From Candidatus Babelota bacterium (GTDB taxonomy: Bacteria > Babelota > Babeliae > Babelales > Babelaceae): DNA of 8,436 bases. This document shows, piece by piece, positions 1 to 6,528 of this stretch. The notes beneath the pieces were generated by a model that worked only from the letters and a program-made list of their open reading frames with translations, was not told the origin of the DNA and made no database searches. Every line of letters begins with the position of its first letter. Positions within the stretch are counted from its first letter, which is position 1. The translations under genes and the position numbers were made by a program. The DNA lies in contig PRDV01000013.1 of NCBI GenBank assembly GCA_003174035.1, positions 1 through 8,436 of the forward strand, read 5' to 3'.

Positions 1-1362
1 TTCTTTTTCTAAAAGATTACCTACTGATTTTGCAATTTTTGAGAGGTTAGTTTTAAGAAAGCAGTTTGCCGAGCAAAAAGGTGCATCATTTTGAGAATAG
101 GCAAATAACGATCCTTCCTTAACTGCTTTGTTGCAGGCACAGCAAGGGATGTCAGCATGGTTTAATCGTGGTATGCTTTTGTGACTCTCATCTGCATGAA
201 CAAAAGTAACTATGGTGCTTGCGTCTCTCATGGGCATTATGTACGTCGGCAAAAAACCATAATTATAAAAATCCTGAAGCTCGGGTAATCTGATAACTGT
301 ATCTGTAATACTTACGTGCTCAAAGGCCAAGAAGCTTCTGCCTAGGGTTGTGCCATGAAAACCAATTTTTTTCAATAAATTGCAGATGTTTTCTCCTTCA
401 TCATGGGGAGACTGAAAATGGAGTCGAGGGCATCGTTTTGCGATTTCAAGTATATGGAGCACTTGTTTGAAGGTATGCAATTTTGGGTAACGTCCTAGCA
501 AATTAGAGCTGAAGTCTCGGATTGCGTCCATTGAAAATTGTTTGTCTGAGATAATTTTAAGAAAAAGCGTTGATAGAGTCTTGATTTTCTTAGTTAGAAA
601 GCTACTCAAGTAGGAGCGAGCATGGTGTTTATAAGCTACGTATTCTTTTTGTAGTTCGAGAGCAATTGCTTTCAGTTTTTCATCTAAGATACTATCTTTA
701 ATGAAGGTTTGAAGATCCTCGATTCTTGTATCAAGCGCGCCCATAAATTCGTCAAAAGTCATATCAACAATCCCATAATCTTGAAGGGTCTTTTTCAATA
801 TGCCTTCTAGAACATTGTATGCAAAATCATGAGCTCCTTTGGAAACGATGAAGACCTGCTTTAAAAATAATTCATTGAAGAGTTCAAGTGTTGTTTGTAG
901 GCAGCGAGCTATAAGATCATATTCAGGAGTTCGGGGCTCGTCATGCATAAAGTGAAATGACAGATTTCCTTCAGCAAACGTTGTTTTATGAGGGTCATTT
1001 GCTGCCAAGATACTAGGGCTAGCTCGGGAGATGAGTGCTTCTCCTACGTTGCCCAATGCAAATTTTGCCTTAAAGTTCTGAGAAAAATGCTGTAATCCAT
1101 CAGTCTTATAATAACGGCGAGTATGAAAAATTAAGCACGCAATGGGGTCCTTTTGCTGTTTCCATGATTGAAAGGCATCATAGATAATGTCTTTTTCTTT
1201 CTGCGTTTGCTTCATCTCTCCACTGGCTATGCCGGTAAAATGGAGGCTGTTTATAATGACATTGTCTTTTTTAAGATGACTAAGCTGAGCGATTAAGCCG
1301 GATGCACTTGCAATTGAGCTACAACCAAAAACTAGTGAGCAAAACAAAATAAGGTGTATCAT
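1..1362 (-). CDS. Exported protein of unknown function with C-terminal CxxC/CxxxC motif (partial, C-terminus off the left edge)
   Basis: I do not recognise this protein. The reading frame is open without a stop from the ATG at 1362 to the window edge, giving 454 codons; the true C-terminus lies outside. The N-terminus looks like a signal peptide: a hydrophobic core at residues 4-13 (LILFCSLVFG) and a likely signal peptidase I site after Ala18-Ser19-Ala20. Cys14 (VFGC) is a poor lipobox because Phe sits at -2, so lipidation is possible but doubtful. The middle (roughly residues 180-330) is rich in Leu, Lys, Glu and Ile and looks alpha-helical. Near residues 407-434 there is C-x2-C-x19-C-x3-C, ending in FCSxxC, which resembles the TRASH/YHS-like treble-clef metal-binding arrangement. 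The start at 1362 is chosen because GGAAG lies 7 bases upstream and a promoter precedes it. An in-frame ATG at 1455 would add 31 residues but overlaps the promoter and has no ribosome binding site. Gene reality is likely; function is unknown. Confidence 0.85.
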   Translation of the reverse strand, partial: MIHLILFCSLVFGCSSIASASGLIAQLSHLKKDNVIINSLHFTGIASGEMKQTQKEKDIIYDAFQSWKQQKDPIACLIFHTRRYYKTDGLQHFSQNFKAKFALGNVGEALISRASPSILAANDPHKTTFAEGNLSFHFMHDEPRTPEYDLIARCLQTTLELFNELFLKQVFIVSKGAHDFAYNVLEGILKKTLQDYGIVDMTFDEFMGALDTRIEDLQTFIKDSILDEKLKAIALELQKEYVAYKHHARSYLSSFLTKKIKTLSTLFLKIISDKQFSMDAIRDFSSNLLGRYPKLHTFKQVLHILEIAKRCPRLHFQSPHDEGENICNLLKKIGFHGTTLGRSFLAFEHVSITDTVIRLPELQDFYNYGFLPTYIMPMRDASTIVTFVHADESHKSIPRLNHADIPCCACNKAVKEGSLFAYSQNDAPFCSANCFLKTNLSKIAKSVGNLLEKE

Positions 1363-1369
1363 GATTTTT

Positions 1370-1374
1370 CTTCC
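1370..1374 (-). promoter_or_regulatory. Ribosome binding site deciding the start at 1362
   Basis: GGAAG on the minus strand, 7 bases before the ATG at 1362. It supports this start over the in-frame ATG at 1455, which has no purine-rich motif in front of it. Confidence 0.6.
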
Positions 1375-1393
1375 AAACGGTTGTTTATTTTCT

Positions 1394-1422
1394 ATTATGC
1401 CAAAAAATAATGGACCTGGCAA
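1394..1422 (-). promoter_or_regulatory. Sigma70-type promoter for the exported unknown gene
   Basis: On the minus strand, -35 TTGCCA (1417-1422) and -10 CATAAT (1394-1399) are separated by exactly 17 bases. Each box matches the consensus at five of six positions. The predicted start of transcription near 1387 leaves a leader of about 25 bases containing the ribosome binding site. The unknown gene can therefore be expressed independently of rsmH, which lies upstream in the same direction with no clear terminator between them. Confidence 0.7.
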
Positions 1423-1525
1423 ACGCCCCGTCTTAGGCCTTCTCAGCGCCGCCATGTTTTATCAAACTAATTCTTGCACCTTTTTTGCGAAAACATGCAT
1501 CAAATAAGTGATTCGCTTGATCAAA

Positions 1526-1558
1526 AAAATCAACCAGCCAATGGGTGAAAATCAACCA
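1526..1558. repeat. 11-base direct repeat, two copies at 22-base period
   Basis: The 11-mer aaaatcaacca occurs at 1526-1536 and again at 1548-1558 on the plus strand, so the two copies start 22 bases apart, about two helical turns. It lies in the non-coding stretch 1363-1607 downstream of rsmH. That stretch otherwise holds only the promoter of the next gene and no convincing terminator or reading frame. Two binding sites on one face of the helix is a possible but unsupported reading; chance in AT-rich DNA is also plausible. Confidence 0.4.
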
Positions 1559-1607
1559 TGAGATCGTGGAATTTCTTCAGCTCGGAAAAACGTTGCATGA
1601 AATCCCT

Positions 1608-2504
1608 TCAGGAGCTCATATCTCTTTTTTCTGCGGCTCGCAGTTTAGCACTTCTTGACGATGGGTTTGCGGCTTTTTCTTCAGGGGTTGCCATAATGAC
1701 TTTTTTTGTGAGGTTGATGAGCGTATCAGTATGTTCTTTAAAAAAGTGCTTAACTATTCTATCTTCAAGCGAATGGAAACTGATACCGACAATTCTGCCA
1801 CCTGGATTTAGGAGGGTTAACGATTGTGTTAGTAGGGATTTAATATTATTAAGCTCATCATTTACAAAGATTCTCAGTGCCTGAAACACTTTCGTTGCTG
1901 GATGTACCGTTCTACTATAAGGAGGTACTATCTTCATAATGAGCTGTGCCAGATCTTGGGTAGTTTCGAGAGGCTTTTTTTTGCGTTCACTCACTATAAG
2001 GCGTGCTATTTTACGTGCGCGGGGCTCTTCGCCAAACTCGAAGAAAATCTCAGCAAGTTCGCTTTCTGTTGCTTCATTGACTACATCATAAGCAGTTGTT
2101 TTAGTATGTGCAGGTGACATGCGCATATCAAGAGGTGTATTGCTCATAAATGAAAAGCCGGGTTGCTGAAAGATCTGATATTGAGAGGTGCCAAAATCTG
2201 CCAGAATACCATCTATATGGGCAATCTTCTCTTTTTTAAGGATCTGGGTAAGGTGGGTATAGCTTCCCCAGATGACTTTAAGCCGTTCAGGAAATTTCAT
2301 CTCAAGTTCGGGAGCATTGAGCGCAACAGCATTTTTATCAATATCAAGTGCAATTACCCGTGCCGTAGGTTCTTTCTCCAGTATGGCGCGAGTATGTCCT
2401 CCGCCGCCAAAAGTGGCGTCTACATAAATGCCGTTGGGTTTGAGGGCAAGATACTCAAGCACTTCATCTACGAGTACTGGTTTATGATAAGATGTGTCAA
2501 TCAT
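1608..2504 (-). CDS. rsmH: 16S rRNA (cytosine1402-N4)-methyltransferase RsmH
   Basis: RsmH (MraW) transfers a methyl group from S-adenosylmethionine to N4 of C1402 in the decoding centre of 16S rRNA. The 298-residue length is close to the family's usual size of about 310. Family motifs appear in order: N-terminal HKPVLVDEVLEYL (7-19), the SAM-binding loop DATFGGGGHT (29-38), DID (54-56), GILADFGTSQ (99-108, normally DLGVSS), GFSF and PLDMRM (124-129), then HPATKVFQALRIFVNDEL (201-218) and GISFHSLEDRIVK (240-252). A C-terminal SSRSAKLRAAEK (282-293) completes the signature. The start fits the family N-terminus, yet no Shine-Dalgarno sequence precedes it (ACTGTCCCTGACT). The gene follows the murF terminator by only 37 bases, so a promoter must lie in or across that gap or the terminator must leak. 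Neither ftsL nor ftsI follows, unlike in the classic dcw cluster. Confidence 0.97.
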   Translation of the reverse strand: MIDTSYHKPVLVDEVLEYLALKPNGIYVDATFGGGGHTRAILEKEPTARVIALDIDKNAVALNAPELEMKFPERLKVIWGSYTHLTQILKKEKIAHIDGILADFGTSQYQIFQQPGFSFMSNTPLDMRMSPAHTKTTAYDVVNEATESELAEIFFEFGEEPRARKIARLIVSERKKKPLETTQDLAQLIMKIVPPYSRTVHPATKVFQALRIFVNDELNNIKSLLTQSLTLLNPGGRIVGISFHSLEDRIVKHFFKEHTDTLINLTKKVIMATPEEKAANPSSRSAKLRAAEKRDMSS

Positions 2505-2541
2505 AGTCAGGGACAGTATTTTAGGGGTTAAGCGGATAGTT

Positions 2542-2578
2542 AAAAAAGAGCCAAAGACTATAAAATCCTTGGCTCTTT
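2542..2578 (-). terminator. Rho-independent terminator of murF
   Basis: On the minus strand, a 13-pair stem has arms AAAGAGCCAAGGA (2566-2578) and TCTTTGGCTCTTT (2545-2557), with one G-U pair and an 8-base loop. The T-run at its 3' end covers 2542-2547, overlapping the last stem bases. It starts 23 bases beyond the murF stop codon and ends 37 bases before the rsmH start, separating the two genes transcriptionally. The same stem exists on the plus strand, but there it is followed only by a broken T-run and no plus-strand gene ends here. Confidence 0.85.
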
Positions 2579-2601
2579 CTATATCAGTGAAATAACATTC
2601 T

Positions 2602-3990
2602 TTATTCGGTAAGCTCAGTAACGAGAAGCGAAAGGTTCATGCCATTCGAGCCTTTGACAAGAATAGCCGCTTCTTTATCGAGCCTCTTTCTTAAGGCATC
2701 CGTTGCTTCTTTCCATGAAGGAACATGCTCAAAGGTAATGTTTACCGGTACCGTAGCCGTTGTCCATTTAACCATATCGCCCACCAGGACCACATGGTTA
2801 AGTGAAGGAACCTTACGGAGGAATCTACCTAGTTGGCGGTGCCAGAACGGGCTATTTACCCCAAGCTCAAGCATATCTCCCAGGACGGCTATTTTCTGCC
2901 CTTTTGACTCAACCTTTTCAAAAGCAAGAAGAGCTGCCTTCATGCTTTCCGGGTTTGCACTGTAGCAATCATTAATGAGAATGCCCTTTGATGCTTTAAG
3001 TTTAGTTGGCTCAAATCTACCAGTTATGTTAAGCGGTACCTGAATACCTTTTACGATAGTTGCACTATCAACATTGAGTACATAGGCCGCTGAAGCACTG
3101 GCGAGTGCATTAATCACTCTACCAAAGTGATTGGTGTTGAGGGTAATCTTATGTCGCTCTTTATACAGCTTTAACACAAACGTTGCGTTTGAGGTATTTG
3201 CTTGAATTTTGCGCGCTTGCACTTGATTGGTGGTCTTACAGCCGAATTTAACGATTGGATGATTATACGATATCGTTGCTAATATGGGCGAATCACCATT
3301 AATAACACCAATGTTGTCTTCCTTAAAGTATTTAAAAATATCTCGCTTTTCATTTGCTATATCTTGTAACGAGCCAAGGCCTTCCATATGGCTATGCCCA
3401 ATAGCAGTGATAATAGCAGTTGTTGGCTTAACGATTTGAGCCATGCGGGCCATTTCTCCCCGTTTGCTCACACCCATTTCGAACAATCCTATATCATGTT
3501 CAGCTGTCAGTTTCAAAATATTTATCGCAAGGCCAAGAGCAGTATTTTGATTGCCTTCAGAAGCTATGTACTTTTTGCCCTGCAGCTTTATAATATTCGC
3601 GAGCATTTCTTTGGTAGAAGTCTTTCCAATAGAGCCGGTAATACCTACGATAGGGTTGGTAAATTGAGCACGCCAGGCTGTTGCCAATTGGAGAAGAGCC
3701 TCTTCGGTGTTCAGCACCGTTATGATGAAGAGATTCTTTTTCGCCGCAGCATCAACTTTTTGCAGCAATTTTTCTTTGTCTTTCTGTATAAGAAGACCAG
3801 CAGCTCCTTTGCGTACTGCTTCGGCAATGAAATCATGCCCATCAGCTTGATTTCCTTTTAATGCAACAAATAATTCGCCTTTTTTGATGAGTCGTGAATC
3901 GATCGACACCCCGCAAAAGTCTTGCATCGGCGTACCTGTGCATTGGGCTTCCGGTACTGCTGATGTAATGAATTGTTGATTGAAACGCAT
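2602..3990 (-). CDS. murF: UDP-N-acetylmuramoyl-tripeptide--D-alanyl-D-alanine ligase MurF
   Basis: MurF joins D-Ala-D-Ala to UDP-MurNAc-tripeptide using ATP in the cytoplasm, giving the pentapeptide that MraY loads onto undecaprenyl phosphate. At 462 residues it has the usual length and all three Mur-ligase domains. The substrate-binding domain carries SIDSRLIKKGELFVALKG (29-46). The ATPase domain has the P-loop GITGSIGKTSTKEM (116-129), EGNQNTALG (145-153), EMGVSKRGEM (171-180) and TAIGHSHMEGLGS (195-207). The C-terminal domain has GRFEP (324-328), INDCYSANPESM (339-350), VLGDMLELG (369-377) and VKGSNGMNL (445-453). The consensus DDSYNANP is slightly changed to NDCYSANP. The start is supported by GGAG 7 bases upstream. 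The gene is preceded by a 284-base spacer holding a promoter and is followed directly by a terminator, so it is probably a single-gene transcript. No murE or mraY is adjacent. Confidence 0.97.
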   Translation of the reverse strand: MRFNQQFITSAVPEAQCTGTPMQDFCGVSIDSRLIKKGELFVALKGNQADGHDFIAEAVRKGAAGLLIQKDKEKLLQKVDAAAKKNLFIITVLNTEEALLQLATAWRAQFTNPIVGITGSIGKTSTKEMLANIIKLQGKKYIASEGNQNTALGLAINILKLTAEHDIGLFEMGVSKRGEMARMAQIVKPTTAIITAIGHSHMEGLGSLQDIANEKRDIFKYFKEDNIGVINGDSPILATISYNHPIVKFGCKTTNQVQARKIQANTSNATFVLKLYKERHKITLNTNHFGRVINALASASAAYVLNVDSATIVKGIQVPLNITGRFEPTKLKASKGILINDCYSANPESMKAALLAFEKVESKGQKIAVLGDMLELGVNSPFWHRQLGRFLRKVPSLNHVVLVGDMVKWTTATVPVNITFEHVPSWKEATDALRKRLDKEAAILVKGSNGMNLSLLVTELTE

Positions 3991-4114
3991 TGTTGAACTC
4001 CACGTCTTAGTATAAATGCTGTGTGCTATGCCTTGTTGTTATGTTAATATTTGTCAGGAAATCAAAAAAAATCTGAGTCCTATCTATACACTTAAGATAA
4101 CGCTAATTTTCCTA

Positions 4115-4147
4115 TATTGCAATAAGCTTTTGCTTATTGTGCAATAA
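4115..4147. repeat. Nested inverted repeats in the murF leader
   Basis: Three overlapping symmetric elements share the core GCAATAA/TTATTGC. The first is the perfect 10-base palindrome TATTGCAATA (4115-4124). The second is a perfect 8-pair hairpin, arms CAATAAGC (4120-4127) and GCTTATTG (4132-4139), around a 4-base loop. The third is TTATTG/CAATAA around a 2-base centre (4134-4147). The middle arm can pair with either neighbour. No T-run follows on either strand, so this is not a standard terminator. It lies between the promoter at 4222-4250 and murF, so it would be transcribed. An operator or RNA switch is possible; function is inferred only. Confidence 0.55.
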
Positions 4148-4221
4148 ATTGATTGATCAAATTAAAAATTGTTGCTGCGACACTCCTTTTTTCAACATGA
4201 AATAAATTACTGCCCGTATAA

Positions 4222-4250
4222 CTGTATGAGTATTCGCTTTAATTGTCAAA
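4222..4250 (-). promoter_or_regulatory. Sigma70-type promoter upstream of murF
   Basis: On the minus strand, a perfect -35 TTGACA (4245-4250) is followed after 17 bases by TACAGT (4222-4227), which matches the -10 consensus at four of six positions. It lies just past the ftsK stop codon. Transcription would begin near 4215, giving murF a leader of about 225 bases that includes the nested palindromes. A second -10-like TATACT (4009-4014) sits close to murF but has no recognisable -35 at the right distance. Confidence 0.6.
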
Positions 4251-4274
4251 TTTTGGCGCAAATCCGGGCATTTT

Positions 4275-6440
4275 TTAGGCATCTTTTGTTACTTTCCTCA
4301 TTTTTGATCCGTCTGCCGGAAGTATATAGCCAAATGACTCAAGCTGATCAATGATGCGCGCGGATCTGTTATAGCCTATTCTAAACACACGTTGAATGAG
4401 CGAGATTGAGACCTCGTCCTTATTTTTAATATAGTGAATAACTTCTTGAAAGAGCTCATCGCTCTCCTCGGCCGGCTCCTCTGTTCGCAGAATGGTAAGT
4501 TCTTTATATTCCACAGCACGCTGTGTTTTAATGTGACCAGCTACGGCGCTTATTTCAGCATCGGTAACGTAGGCTCCGTGTACTCTGCTTACCATGCCCT
4601 TGCCATCCAAGAAAAGCATGTCTCCCTTACCCAGAAGTTTTTCGGCACCCATCATATCTAGGATAGTCCGGGAGTCCACTTTTGAGGTGACCTTATAGGC
4701 GATACGACTAGGGAAGTTTACTTTGATGAGTCCGGTAATGACATCAACCGAAGGCCGTTGGGTTGCTGCAATAAGGTGAATACCTGCAGCACGCGCCATC
4801 TGCGCTAACCGCGCAATATACGTTTCTACGTCCTTACCAGCAGTCATCATAAGATCAGCGAGCTCATCAATTATAATAACAATAAGCGGAAGATACTGCT
4901 CATCACCCGGTTTTGAACGACTGTTAAATTCTATACAATTACGTACTGCTGCTTGTGCCATGAGTGCATACCGATCTTCCATAGTTTCAACTGCCCATTT
5001 AAGTACGGAAATGGCTCTTCTTGGATCGGTAACAATAGGGAAAATAAGATGGGCCATATCTGCGTATGCAGTGAACTCAAGCCGCTTTGGGTCAATAAGG
5101 ATGAATTTAACCTCATCAGGTGTCTTGCTACATAAGAGGCTCATGATCATCGTGTGAAGACCAACAGATTTTCCTGATCCTGTGGAACCGGCGACAAGTA
5201 AATGGGGCATTGCAGCAAGATCAATCACGATGTCTTGGCCAAGGGTATCTTTTCCTAAGATAAGGGGTAAGGATCCCGTGAATCCGCTAAATGCGCTACT
5301 TCGCAGAGCCTGAGAAAAAAGAACCGGTCTGCGTTTATGGTGTGCAACTTCAAAGCCTATAACAGAACGACCAGGAATCGGGGCAATAATGCGCAAGCTC
5401 ATTGCTTGAAGAGCAAGCGCAAGGTCATCTTCTCGTGCCAGGATAGTGCTTATTTTTGTGTCGATAGATGGTTGATACTCAAAAAGAGTAACAGCGGGTC
5501 CCTGGGTAATCGATATGACTTTACCCTTAATGTTAAACCGTTCAAGCTTATGTTCAAGAGTACGTGCCTGTTGCTCATTATCGGCTTGTACCCCTTTTTC
5601 GACTGGTTGTTCCTTGAAAGAAGGAAATAAACTGAGTGGCGGGAGTCTATAAGGGCCATTTTCAAGGTGCGGCTCCTCTGCCGCATCTTCTATTTCAAAG
5701 GTATCAGAAGGGTATGCAGGAGTCATTTCAACCCATGCAGGTTTTTGTTGTAGCGTATCAAATGCAACCTGTTCTCTCTGTTGCTCAATTGATTCTGAAG
5801 TTTCTGCATTTGCCTTGCGCAAAGCAGCCGATCGCATAACATAAGATTTAATTGAATAGAACAAGCGAGCAATTGGGATTGTTCTTAAAAGCTGAGCAAG
5901 GGGATAGAGATATATAATAAAAGAAAAACGCACAACCACAATCAGGAGCGCCCACGTGGTTACCAAAAGAAAGAGCTCTTTATGGGCTTGCTTGAAGATA
6001 AGGCTGAGCCAGCTCGTTGCCAACGCGCCAAACCAACCTCCGGGATTGATACCCGTGTAGAGCTCAAAATTATACAACTCAGCAATTGTGCTTGCAGTAA
6101 ATACAAGGAGTGATAGTGCTACAATGCGATCGATTTCTCGACGCCAGGTAAGGCCAAACAACAGTATTCTTAGGCAGTAAGCGAGTATGCACAAAATAAG
6201 CCATGCTGAGCAGCCAAAAAAATACAATAATAAAGCAGCGCATTGTGCGCCGATCGATCCCAACCAATTAGTAGAGGGCTGAAGTTCGGTCGTATCAAAA
6301 AGAACTGAGTGATCTTGATGGTTAAAAGTGAGGAGAGCAAGTCCCAGCAAAAAGATACTCGAAAAAAGAATACCCTGGTAGAGGACTGTTCCGCGTTCAT
6401 TTTTTGACTTTTGTTTTGACTGTTTTGTTTGAGCTGCCAT
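4275..6440 (-). CDS. ftsK: DNA translocase FtsK
   Basis: FtsK is a septum-anchored hexameric ATPase that pumps chromosomal DNA during division and activates XerCD recombination at dif. Hydrophobic segments near residues 24-39, 63-97, 105-121 and 155-178 form the N-terminal membrane domain. A short, polar, Gln/Glu-rich linker covers about 205-300. The motor follows: alpha domain with GPAVTLFEYQP (314-324), Walker A GSTGSGKS (418-425), FILIDPKRLEF (446-456), Walker B IIIDELADL (522-530), and AATQRPSVDVITG (558-570). The C-terminal winged-helix gamma domain (about 663-716, VSISLIQRVFRIGYNRSARI) would read the polar KOPS-type DNA sequences. The 721-residue length matches short-linker FtsK/SpoIIIE proteins. 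The start has GAGG 5 bases upstream. It lies 88 bases after uppP in the same direction with no clear terminator between, so co-transcription is possible. FtsK and SpoIIIE share this layout; FtsK is the natural name here. Confidence 0.97.
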   Translation of the reverse strand: MAAQTKQSKQKSKNERGTVLYQGILFSSIFLLGLALLTFNHQDHSVLFDTTELQPSTNWLGSIGAQCAALLLYFFGCSAWLILCILAYCLRILLFGLTWRREIDRIVALSLLVFTASTIAELYNFELYTGINPGGWFGALATSWLSLIFKQAHKELFLLVTTWALLIVVVRFSFIIYLYPLAQLLRTIPIARLFYSIKSYVMRSAALRKANAETSESIEQQREQVAFDTLQQKPAWVEMTPAYPSDTFEIEDAAEEPHLENGPYRLPPLSLFPSFKEQPVEKGVQADNEQQARTLEHKLERFNIKGKVISITQGPAVTLFEYQPSIDTKISTILAREDDLALALQAMSLRIIAPIPGRSVIGFEVAHHKRRPVLFSQALRSSAFSGFTGSLPLILGKDTLGQDIVIDLAAMPHLLVAGSTGSGKSVGLHTMIMSLLCSKTPDEVKFILIDPKRLEFTAYADMAHLIFPIVTDPRRAISVLKWAVETMEDRYALMAQAAVRNCIEFNSRSKPGDEQYLPLIVIIIDELADLMMTAGKDVETYIARLAQMARAAGIHLIAATQRPSVDVITGLIKVNFPSRIAYKVTSKVDSRTILDMMGAEKLLGKGDMLFLDGKGMVSRVHGAYVTDAEISAVAGHIKTQRAVEYKELTILRTEEPAEESDELFQEVIHYIKNKDEVSISLIQRVFRIGYNRSARIIDQLESFGYILPADGSKMRKVTKDA

Positions 6441-6528
6441 GGCATCCTCACGTGATGTGAAAAAGGCTAGTATTGGTACTGAATATGAGCGTTCGTGTAG
6501 ATACTATATACAAAAAAGAGCACAAAGC

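Noticed and set aside
1453..1455. Alternative upstream ATG for the exported unknown gene.
   Set aside because: It lies upstream of the good promoter at 1394-1422, so transcripts from that promoter would not include it. It lacks a ribosome binding site and would bury the signal peptide behind 31 residues.
1521..1560. The T-run downstream of rsmH (minus strand, TTTTTTT at 1523-1529) as a terminator.
   Set aside because: The preceding bases form only a three- or four-pair stem, too weak for a rho-independent terminator.
1530..1598. A 22-codon minus-strand reading frame just after rsmH (begins MQRFSELKKFHD), preceded by GAAGGGA; ftsL would be expected at this place.
   Set aside because: It is far too short for FtsL, has no membrane segment, and the other frames downstream give no convincing continuation. 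No frameshift that restores a recognisable protein was found.
3388..3861. A 157-codon open frame on the plus strand.
   Set aside because: It lies wholly inside murF on the opposite strand, and murF has full family motifs there. The antisense frame has no ribosome binding site or recognisable domain.
4120..4139. The CAATAAGC/GCTTATTG hairpin as the ftsK terminator.
   Set aside because: It is AT-rich, has no T-run on either strand, and lies downstream of a promoter that would fire between it and ftsK.
4157..4198. A 13-codon minus-strand frame (MLKKGVSQQQFLI) in the murF leader, a possible leader peptide.
   Set aside because: There is no ribosome binding site and no run of regulatory codons. 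The AAAAAAGGAG inside it has no start codon at a suitable distance downstream.
6170..6451. A 93-codon frame on the minus strand whose ATG overlaps the ftsK start region.
   Set aside because: It is an out-of-frame shadow of the ftsK membrane domain; the hydrophobicity comes from the shared DNA, and the FtsK frame continues into the motor domain.
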